Below, one piece after another: positions 7,911 to 14,881 of a stretch of 14,881 nucleotides of DNA. The notes under the pieces were generated by a model, which was not told the DNA's origin, did no database searches, and saw only the letters and a program-made list of their open reading frames with translations. The DNA is from Saccoglossus kowalevskii (Eukaryota; Hemichordata; Enteropneusta; Harrimaniidae). Position numbers and translations under genes: made by a program. Position 1 is the stretch's first letter. Each line of letters opens with the position of its first letter. Location of the stretch: assembly GCF_000003605.2 (NCBI RefSeq), contig NW_003135366.1:26233-41113 (forward strand). The letters run 5' to 3'.

Positions 7911-8569
7911 AGCCTGAAAGTTATCTTCTTTTACGTGCATTCTCAAAGATGCCTTACAAGGAGGAAGAATATTCAAATAAACACCATTATAACTAGTTAG
8001 AAGTGTTCCTGGCTTGGTTGAAACTTGTCTTGGAACCTCTTGTGTTCATATCAAGAACAGTGCAGCTACCACATAATGTATGTGAACTTTTCTAGCTGTT
8101 CAATGATACACTCTCAAATGTCCTGGTCCTGTACTCTTTTTTTGTGCGGACAAAAGCACCGGTTGTGAAAACCCCAGCAAATAGAGCTTGACATAATTTG
8201 GGATCTATTCCAGCAATTACATTGTCCACTTTAATTAGCCGCCTGTTATTGTTGCTTCCAGTGTCAAGGTGAAGTGGCTGCGTGTGAAATGAAATAATAG
8301 TTTGATATTGTTTGTTTTAATCTTTGTGACTAAAACCAACAATTCTATTTATTGTTTTGCTCAATTTTAATGTCCACTGCATTACGAGATACGTATAACT
8401 GAGATTCAGTAAGATGAGCAGAGATACTGTAAACATAAACAAAAATAGAGGACATAAGTCTTCTTAGAATTCTAGAACAAGCCAGACTTTATGCATTTCC
8501 AGGCTGGAAACATACAGCCTCCTCAAAGTCTTCTTGATGGCATGAGTTAAACAAGTTGGACATGTATTG

Positions 8570-8960
8570 ATTAAGCCCCTTTCACAATTGGCGCCTCACT
8601 CGTGCGATAATTTTTGTTTTCGAAAATATTTTTTCCGTTCTGTTGTTAGTAGAAGTGTTGTCTTTGAGTCGCAAGCAATATATAAAATCGTACGTATTTG
8701 GGATGAAAGCTCAGGAGTTCTCGAGCTTATATTGGGGGTGAAAAAAAAATCGTACAACGTTGCAAAGGGGGCAAGACAGGTCTTCCAATAGTCTTAGGGT
8801 GGTACAACGGACTCGTACGACAGGACGCATCATCGTACGACATGAAAATACTCGTGCAACACTCGTTCGGGGTCTTACGAGTGCGTGCAAAGTCGCACAA
8901 CACTCGTACTGCCTGATCTTCGACAGAGGAATATTGCTTCCGAATACCCTCACTTAATCG
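8570..8960. mobile_element. Unclassified element rich in TCGTRCGA words
   Basis: The stretch begins near GCCCCTTTCACAATTGG (from 8576), which resembles the tip of a DNA transposon. It holds an unusual density of TCGTRCGA-related words: TCGTGCGA 8600, TCGTACGT 8688, TCGTACAAC 8750, GGTACAAC 8801, TCGTACGA 8813 and 8833, CTCGTGCAAC 8851, TCGCACAAC 8893 and CTCGTACT 8903. It interrupts the minus-strand relic between its middle and C-terminal segments. A matching right end was not found with confidence; AATTTGTGAAAC at 9217-9228 is a weak candidate. Open frames through it on either strand look like by-products of the repeated words. Confidence 0.35.
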
Positions 8961-10394
8961 AAATTGTCTATCATCAAATGTGGACAGCACATTATTAAGC
9001 ATGAAAATGTCCCCCAAAATACTTCGCGTTTGTCGAATCCCACGCGATGTTTGACGCCACTACGACGCTAAGACCTTTGTTTGTCCTGTTTTTACGTTCG
9101 ATTTCACGCATAATGCGTGATTCTCGCAGTGAACGGAAAATGGTCTATTCAACAAGAACATTTTCAAATCCACTTAATCACATGTGTTTATCGAGGGCCA
9201 ATAAAAACATGCACATAATTTGTGAAACGTACCCAGTTTAACAATTATATCAGTATAGATCTGGGGTTGTTACCACACTTAGCTTGTGCATACGCTTTCT
9301 TTGCGACAAAGTTACAATAGTGTATGGCTGACCATCTTGATGCCTCATAGGATATTTGCCCTTTGAACTGTTATTATATGCATTATCTGTAATATGTGAA
9401 ATCACTGGAGCCATATAGTCCACAGTTGATGTTATTTCAACATGTCCATCGATATGTTCTTCCCTGGTAGCCCATCCATCCCAGAGTGGTTTGACTTTGC
9501 AGTGAACTGATAAACACCCAATAAAATCTGAAGGTCTTAACTTGTTTTGTGTTCTGGTTTATTCCAGGCTAAGCAGGGTTCTAGTTCATGTGTCGAGAGA
9601 CAGATCTATGCTATGCGCAAATTGCTATTTCCACTTCCAATAGGGCAGAGTAGGACAACGATAGACCAATACGATTTATTAAGTTTGCAATGTCTGCACT
9701 GTCAGAAGTTGTTTAGGCGTATTCTATTAACCTCACACCTGATGAATGCTCCGTGAAAATAAACCATGGCTGTTCGTTGTCGCAACTGAATCCAGAGATC
9801 AGCATAGTCATGAACTTATCAAGGGATGAAGGTGCATGAATTGCTCGACTGCGCAGAAAAGCTGGAGAACGTGGTCAAGAAATGTTCTGAGTAACAAGTA
9901 TGTCTCCTCTAATATTTTGTCATTTTGCAGCCTCATTTGCCATCCAATTGGTAATTCATTGAGGTGCACAAGATAGCTTTAGAGATGTATTTGCGAGAAC
10001 TGGAATCACTAAATAAATGGATGATAAGTTTTCCATTCAATGAATCACTCTCCTCCAATTGAGGTTGTTGAATGGAGCATAATGTTCTTACATTAGTAAA
10101 GTGCAACTTCACTTGACAATCATTGACGATTGAATCATCTGCTGACATTTGGCAGGTTGTTCTTCTTATGCCTCAAGATAAGTATCAACCTTCTTATTTC
10201 TATCTGTAGTTCATATGTAATTTCTACGACATTGTAACAAGTTTCTCCGGCAATGAGATTAAAAATCTGAATTTACATCAATAAAGCATAATCTTGTTTT
10301 ACCTCTGCTGCCTCCTTGGCTGAAGCGTCTGCACTCTTTGCGTCATACTTAAGGTAGATTAATATATATATATTCTCAAGCTGTTTTGTATGCA

Positions 10395-10457
10395 GTACTT
10401 CTCAGCCAATCAGGTTTTTTTGATAAGGAGAAATTAAGCTGATCAGTTGAGAAGTAC
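10395..10457. repeat. Inverted repeat, 19-bp arms
   Basis: Left arm GTACTTCTCAGCCAATCAG (10395-10413) pairs with CTGATCAGTTGAGAAGTAC (10439-10457) with few mismatches across a 25-nt loop. It could be a small foldback element or the core of a MITE. The left arm also contains a CCAAT box. Confidence 0.6.
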
Positions 10458-10503
10458 CGAGAAATCAATATGACGCCAACATCCCCAATACTCACAAAAA
10501 TTG

Positions 10504-10559
10504 GTCATTCGAATTTTATGTCATTGGAATTTTATGTCATTGGAATTTCATGGCATTGA
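10504..10559. repeat. 16-bp tandem repeat, about 3.5 copies
   Basis: The unit GTCATTGGAATTTTAT recurs at 10504-10519 (one mismatch), 10520-10535 and 10536-10551 (one mismatch), followed by a partial unit beginning GGCATTG. It is a short minisatellite with no evident function. Confidence 0.8.
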
Positions 10560-11070
10560 CCTTTGTTATGTGTTATATACAAAATTGGGGCTTGATTCTT
10601 TATAAAGGTCAACAAACCAAGGCGCATCCACAATTTCCATTGCCATTTATAAATAATATATTTTGATGTCACTGATGCTACTGCGATAGAAATTGGTAAT
10701 TAAAAAGACAGGTGTAAAACGTAATAAACATACTTGGTTCTCTTGTATTCAGTGGTGCATTTATCGTATATTGATTTCATGTACTCATGTAGGCCGAAGG
10801 GAAAATGTCTGCCAGCTATGGCTGAGGAGTTGTGCTTTTTGTATACAGATTCAATCCACTACATGGCTAGCATTTTTTGCAATTTTGAAAGGAAATTGTT
10901 GATTTTATTCAAGTTGTTTTCGCGACTCTGAAATTCCGCGTGGGAAAATAGCCAGGTTAAATTGACTGAATTGACCCGGGATAATTAATTGTTGAATTTA
11001 AATGAGATAAACGCATTTGTGTTCCCAGGGCATATATTCACGAAACAGACGCCAGACGTCTAGACTGTTG

Positions 11071-11757
11071 GTAAGTCAGGTTCTGTATACCTTCCGAAAC
11101 ATGTATTTAAAACTTTCTTATCATCAACTCATTCAACTTGACATGATGATGTCAGAGTTACCATCATAATTAAGTAGTTTATTTTAATGCTGCAGCAAAG
11201 TGCGTGATCGGCTATGTCATTCGGCACATTGATCATCTGACACCCGCACCTCAAACAGACGCGTGTTTGAGAACTTCAAAAAATCATTTTTCCACAGTGT
11301 TCCACTCGCGCTATTCGAACAACATTCTGTCCACTAAATTGTCTACTCTCAATTTCACGTCATGGGTAAATTATACTGCGAATTGAAGAACCGATCGTTT
11401 TTTATATCATTTAGCAGATCAAAAAAGTCGTAGGCAAACACGCCTAGGCAAAGTTTAATTAAATGACTGGAAACTCATGGAACGGTAACTCTTTTGCGAT
11501 TCAGTATGAGAATATGCTGTTACTATCGGTCGACACTGTGTTTTAAAATTACCATTGTCTCTAAATATGTCCATATTATTTTTCAATAATATGTATTCAT
11601 AAGAATGGTTGTTCCATAAGAAATTAAGTTATTAATTAATGATGATATTAACTCACCACCTTCTAAAACCTAGTACACGAAATTGTTCTCAATAGTTCCT
11701 CTTAAACCAATATACTTGTTCTGCGATGCAATCAAATATACAATATTACCATTACAG
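11071..11757 (+). other. Possible 5' UTR intron of the subtilisin gene
   Basis: GTAAGT at 11071-11076 is a full-strength donor after a stretch without coding potential. ATTACAG ending at 11757 is an acceptor-like sequence just two bases before the protease ATG at 11760. Together they suggest a noncoding first exon. The acceptor's pyrimidine tract is weak, but so is that of the accepted second-exon acceptor. The alternative is a single 5' exon that starts shortly before the ATG. Nothing else is recognised in this stretch. Confidence 0.25.
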
Positions 11758-11759
11758 AA

Positions 11760-11876
11760 ATGTTGCGACTCGTGTTACTGTGTGCCGTGGTAATCGTTGC
11801 TGCCTCGCAGGCGGCGCCATTATACCGAACAAGTAAACTGAACAGAGTTCCAAATAAATATATTGTTATCTTGAAG
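11760..11876 (+). CDS. Subtilisin gene, coding exon 1 (signal peptide)
   Basis: This exon encodes residues 1-39: a hydrophobic signal peptide ending near SQAA, then the first strand of the I9 propeptide (NKYIVILK). The donor is AAG|gtaatg. With 39 codons it is easily missed by length-filtered ORF searches, but it supplies the only plausible start in frame. Confidence 0.85.
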
Positions 11877-14390
11877 GTAATGAAGGAAATTAAAACTTAT
11901 TCTGTTCAAGAAATCCCAATTAAATTAGCAGCCAATTAGATTGTCGGGGTTATCATGTCCTGGTATTGATCTTTCCCGGGTCAAAATGACCAAATTTTGT
12001 CTCGCATTTCGGACAAAGAACTACTACTGTTCATCTATATATAAATATATATACATAATCACAATTATTGAGTTTCATTTCACTTTTATTCTTAGTTAAT
12101 TTCAATGTATTAGCGGGAATGTCAAAACAAGACTCGATTTCATGTCCAATGTCCAACCGTACATTTGCCGTATCCTAGTTGATTTGGCTGCTCGTCGAAT
12201 CACACTAAGTAGTGGCGAAGAACTCGAACAAAGTCAAAATTTACATCAACATTCATTTGAATATAAACGTTCATTTTTCTTCATATATGTGTATTCATCG
12301 ATTACAGGATGACAACGTTGAAGAGGTTTCCAATCGGATCAGTAAATTGAACAAATCATTGTTCTACAGTGCAAAGGTCTTGAAAAAATGGAATACCGTA
12401 ATATTTGGCATGAGTGTCGAAATGACTGAGAGAACTTTGAATAGGGTAAGTTAAACGAAAAAATAGAATGAACTACGTAACGGCGCCTATCCGCGGTTGC
12501 TCACCAATACATATACCTAGAAAAGAATTATCGTTATGACACTTTAAATTGAAATTTGACGTCACAAGAATTTGATATATTATTTGTGAATATTTAAACT
12601 GTGAAACTGTTGAGTTATATCATTTTCGGGTACGTGTAGTCACACGTGTAGTCACACGTACCCGGAAATGATATACTAGTAGCTCAACAGAGTTTACAAA
12701 TTTCCCTATGCACAAACACATTATATTGATTATATTGAATATAAATAACAGTAACTAGATTAAATACTTGATATGCATTACTTCATTCTTTTTTTCGCGA
12801 ACAATTTTAATACTGAGCAAAACGAGGATTGCATAGTATCTCATATTTATTTCCAGGTACGAACATTTCCAGAAGTGGAGTATGTCGAAGAAGATAGTCT
12901 TGCCCGAGGAAACGTTGCCAGTTGGGGCTTAGATAGAGTCGACCAACGATTTTTACCACTAGATGATGTGTTCATTCCGAGAGGTGACGGTGCCGGTGTA
13001 AATAGCTACGTATTCGATACAGGAATCCGACTTAGCCACGTTGATTTCGAGGGGCGAGCAGAATTCTTTTATGATGCCGTGCAAGACGGACAACAGGTCT
13101 GCATTTCTGCAATAAAGAATTGTTTTTGGTAGTAGAGTCTTACAACTGTAAATGAATCAGTGTTCGTCGACGTATAACACCCCCCCCCCCCTACTCAATT
13201 GTTTCTGGCAAAGCGAAAACTTGTATTTTGTATTAAGTCCCAAAATATACTGATGAATTACGTGAGTTGAAGTTTTCAGTTTGTTGAAATACTGGTTTGA
13301 ACGTAATGGTTTTTATAGCCCATTGGTTTAAACATAGATATCAACAGTGAGTTGTAGTTGTAGTGTTTCAACAACTTTCAAATTGGGTTTATACTCGCAC
13401 GGTCATGTTATGAAGCTGGAAACGTAAATTTAAAGTACTGTTCTGTTGAAGCGATAACGCACTTGGTCCTAAATTTAGTATGTTTTAGTAACTTCTACAT
13501 TTACTTTCTTGCATTTTACATGTAAGTTGAGTGGATATGTAATTATAGATGTTGAGCCTTACTATTCGTACTAACAGGATCCAGCCGGAGACTGCAATGG
13601 ACACGGAACGCATTGTTCTGGGACCTTGGCTGGCGCCACCTTTGGTGTTGCAAAGAAAGCAAACCTCTGGGATGTGAGAGTATTGAATTGTAACAGCGTA
13701 GCTCTGTGGTCCTGGGTAATCGATGGTAGGTTGCATAATTTATATATCATCGTCAACACACAAATATCTGTCGCAGAACTTACTAAATTATTAGGTCAAT
13801 TGTTTATTCGGTCGTTTTGCAAATTACTGGACTAACGAACCTAGACATAAAGTAACGAATGTAACAAAAACGTAACGAAGTAATAAACAAACAAACAAAC
13901 GCACGTATACTGAACACGTCATTTAGGCGTTGGTGTAGATGAGTTTGGTTCTCGTCGCCATTGTGATAACTACGCTGATGAATAATTATTAACAATGTGT
14001 CAATTCCCAAACCATGGCAAAATCTAACCATAACCTTTGAAAAATACGGATCCCTAACCTACCCCTAACCCTAATTTCTCCTCCTAAACTGTCACAGTAT
14101 AAAACCTTAAGTATTATCGCTCATAACACATGTAATTAAAAATAACGTTTCTAAATGATTGTCGTTATTTGTTGTTGTTGTTTCCTTGTCGTAATATTCA
14201 CTCAGGATTAGAACAGGTTCTCGCGGGTGGATCTAAGCCAGGCGTGGCATCGATATCCATATATGGTAGTTTGTCACTAGCCCTCAATACTGCTGTTAAC
14301 AATCTTGTCAATGGTGGATATCCCGTTGCCGTGTGTGCGGGTAACGACAACGCCGACGCATGTGACTATTCTCCGGCTAGTGCTGCTGAC
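11760..14390 (+). CDS. Secreted proteinase K-like subtilisin (S8), 5' five exons, partial
   Basis: The CDS joins 11760-11876, 12308-12445, 12857-13096, 13578-13725 and 14206-14390, giving 276 codons; it continues beyond the window. Junctions are phase 0 except exon 4/5 (phase 1). The product is a secreted serine endopeptidase. Residues 1-19 form a signal peptide ([19 protein letters not shown]). An inhibitor I9 propeptide spans about 30-95, from NKYIVILK through EVEYVEED. The catalytic domain starts near WGLDRVDQR. Catalytic Asp139 lies in YVFDTGI and His174 in NGHGTHCSG. The oxyanion-hole Asn261 is in [16 protein letters not shown], a stretch close to proteinase K and unlike the kexin/furin branch. 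The catalytic Ser motif (GTSMA) is not in the window. The segment [10 protein letters not shown] replaces the Gly/Ser-rich loop usual after VRVL. Proteinase K relatives normally have about 380-400 residues, so roughly a third is missing. Confidence 0.92.
11877..12307 (+). other. Subtilisin intron 1
   Basis: GT-AG intron of 431 bp, AT-rich. A TATATAAATATATATA tract lies at about 12037-12052. No other feature is seen. Confidence 0.85.
12308..12445 (+). CDS. Subtilisin gene, coding exon 2 (I9 propeptide)
   Basis: This exon encodes residues 40-85 after the acceptor cgattacag and ends AAT AGG before gtaagt. It contains the propeptide core, with [16 protein letters not shown] matching the I9 pattern before the P(E)VEYVEED strand of the next exon. 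Confidence 0.88.
12446..12856 (+). other. Subtilisin intron 2
   Basis: GT-AG intron of 411 bp containing the large foldback palindrome at 12607-12690. Confidence 0.85.
12607..12690. repeat. Foldback palindrome
   Basis: Left arm CTGTTGAG (12607-12614) through TATATCATTTTCGGGTACGTGT pairs with the right arm from ACACGTACCCGGAAATGATATA to CTCAACAG (12683-12690). The centre carries repeated CACGTGTAGT and CACACGT words, so the inner 40 bp is a nearly perfect palindrome. Weaker pairing continues outward (TTAAACTG with AGTTTAC). It looks like a small foldback element inserted in the intron. Confidence 0.7.
12857..13096 (+). CDS. Subtilisin gene, coding exon 3 (catalytic Asp)
   Basis: This exon encodes residues 86-165: the end of the propeptide ([12 protein letters not shown]), the likely maturation region, WGLDRVDQR and the active-site Asp in [13 protein letters not shown]. 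The acceptor is tttatttccag and the donor CAG|gtctgc. Confidence 0.92.
13097..13577 (+). other. Subtilisin intron 3
   Basis: GT-AG intron of 481 bp. It contains a 12-base C run at 13180-13191 and otherwise nothing recognised. Confidence 0.85.
13578..13725 (+). CDS. Subtilisin gene, coding exon 4 (catalytic His)
   Basis: This exon encodes residue 166 up to the first base of codon 215. It starts [13 protein letters not shown], the active-site His block, after the acceptor actaacag, and ends GATG before gtaggt. The segment after WDVRVL lacks the usual Gly-Ser-Gly. Confidence 0.92.
13726..14205 (+). other. Subtilisin intron 4
   Basis: GT-AG intron of 480 bp. It contains an (AAAC)n tract at about 13884-13900 and a telomere-like CCCTAACC tract at 14051-14074. 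A (GTT)n run near 14167-14182 precedes the acceptor. Confidence 0.85.
14051..14074. repeat. Interstitial telomere-like tract
   Basis: TCCCTAACCTACCCCTAACC followed by CTAA is a short degenerate array of CCCTAA-type units. Such tracts are widespread in animal genomes and can be ends of dispersed repeats. Confidence 0.55.
14206..14390 (+). CDS. Subtilisin gene, coding exon 5 (oxyanion Asn)
   Basis: This exon encodes the remainder of codon 215 to residue 276 after the acceptor cactcag and ends GCT GAC before gtaaga. It holds VASISIYGS, the helix [10 protein letters not shown] and [18 protein letters not shown], the oxyanion-hole Asn block. The next exon is outside the window. Confidence 0.92.
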
Positions 14391-14881
14391 GTAAGAACTG
14401 TTATTTGTATCTTCTGTTAATGTTATTCCCACATTATGAATTCCGTAGTTTTTGCATTGTGTCGTTTTTTCTATATCGTATTTATCCTAACGACTTGAAT
14501 GAATAGATCTCGAACCCCTAGTGTGTTTGAATCGCAAAATGCCGACTTGGGATTCAACGTCCTGGTTACTGGTAGTATGTCTCGACCACCAAATGGATGA
14601 GAACAATGAAAACGTCGACACTGTGTGCTACTAGCGATTTCATTCTTGATTTTTCAAAAATTGATAAAACGGTTACTTTAGACCTTGATACATCACCCCA
14701 GGTTTACAAAAGATCGAAATTGCGAAATAACGTTGCTCAAATTAGTGTTTTAAAACACTAGCAGAAAAGACTACAACTGCCGTTTCGTGGATATTTGCAT
14801 AGTGTTTATCTTTGGAAGGAATTAAATGATAACATCTTATCTGTATACTCTGTTGTTGACGATTCTTATATAACGGGTGAT
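14391..14881 (+). other. Start of subtilisin intron 5, incomplete
   Basis: The sequence after the donor gtaaga holds no further coding exon before the window ends. The only structure seen is an 18-bp perfect palindrome at 14743-14760 (TAGTGTTTTAAAACACTA). Confidence 0.7.

Larger units (their letters stand above)
7692..10260 (-). pseudogene. Decayed multi-copy repeat protein (LPPC / TGCD-type family), broken by insertions
   Basis: Several minus-strand segments without usable ATG starts read as parts of one protein in N-to-C order. 10260-9933: a reading containing KKNNLPNVS and then DSIVNDCQVKLHFTN in another frame. 9874-9713: containing RSRAIHAPSSLDKFMTMLIS. 9558-9250: 102 codons, with DFIGCLSVHCKVKPLWDGW and KYPMRHQDGQPYTIV. 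8298-8092: with RRLIKVDNVIAGIDPKLCQA followed by a degraded TTGAFVR. 8113-7997 in another frame: with IIEQLEKFTYIM and RFQDKFQPSQEHF. 7970-7692: ILPPCKASLRMH, interrupted by the second MITE. The order and the motifs recall large uncharacterised proteins repeated in many invertebrate genomes, with a C-terminal HAFTGCDTxSAF region followed by LPPC. That recognition is from memory; the function is unknown, possibly transposon-encoded. Stops and frameshifts make it a pseudogene. Confidence 0.6.
10261..11070. other. Intergenic region with short repeats, no gene
   Basis: A minus-strand frame at 10303-10350 followed by GTAAAA could be one more exon or relic piece (ends ADASAKEAAE) but is too short to trust. 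A TA-repeat tract lies at about 10361-10372, then an inverted repeat at 10395-10457 and a 16-bp tandem repeat at 10504-10559. A well-formed donor site, GTAAGT at 11071, may end a noncoding first exon of the downstream protease gene. Confidence 0.4.

Noticed and set aside
8711-9017. Overlapping minus-strand and plus-strand open frames
   Set aside because: They run through the TCGTRCGA word cluster in several frames at once, as expected from a repetitive palindromic word, and show no recognisable domain.
9547-9756. Plus-strand open frame
   Set aside because: It is antisense to the decayed minus-strand protein and has no family resemblance.
10693-10931. Two overlapping plus-strand open frames
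   Set aside because: No motif and no splice context; the alternative minus-strand reading is also broken by stops.
11204-11386. 60-residue plus-strand frame preceded by an AG
   Set aside because: No recognised domain; it does not join in frame to the protease signal-peptide exon and would precede the well-supported start.
13485-13759. Minus-strand open frames over protease exon 4
   Set aside because: Antisense shadows of the exon encoding the catalytic His block.
1-14881. CRISPR arrays, tRNA or rRNA genes, prokaryotic operon structure
   Set aside because: No regularly spaced repeats, no cloverleaf with B-box and no closely packed ORFs were found; the gene structure is eukaryotic.

Overview
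This is eukaryotic DNA, almost certainly from an invertebrate animal. Coding sequence is split by GT-AG introns of about 0.4 to 1 kb, the base composition is AT-rich, and the window carries LINE fragments, TTAA-flanked MITEs and a telomere-like (CTAACC) tract. The species cannot be fixed from the sequence; a marine deuterostome or lophotrochozoan is my best guess. There is no sign of operons, ribosome binding sites, tRNA or rRNA genes, or CRISPR arrays.

Layout. 1-630: two LINE fragments meet head-on, a plus-strand 3' end running into a minus-strand piece of the endonuclease domain. 1104-3879 (+): a complete three-exon gene for a 362-residue PQ-loop membrane protein of the lysosomal transporter type, with two extra C-terminal membrane segments; a divergent MITE lies in its first intron. 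3880 to about 4790: its probable 3' UTR, with AATAAA signals. 4790-6880: intergenic, with a promoter-like GC-box/CRE cluster near 5600 and a CTCF-like site at 6029. 6883-7046 and 7745-7910: two copies of one roughly 156-158 bp MITE with TTAA target duplications. 7692 to about 10260 (-): a decayed protein-coding relic that a search for ATG-started ORFs misses. It is broken by frameshifts, by the second MITE and apparently by another element rich in TCGTRCGA words. 10260-11700: short repeats and hairpins, with no convincing gene. 11760 to beyond the window end (+): the first five coding exons of a secreted proteinase K-type subtilisin, with signal peptide, I9 propeptide, catalytic Asp and His and the oxyanion Asn. 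The exon(s) with the catalytic Ser lie past the right edge.

The two intact genes have no evident functional link: one is probably an endolysosomal membrane transporter, the other a secreted protease. The roughly 8 kb between them is mainly a record of transposon insertion and decay. The most interesting signal is there: a MITE insertion whose removal, together with one TTAA copy, restores reading across an old coding frame.
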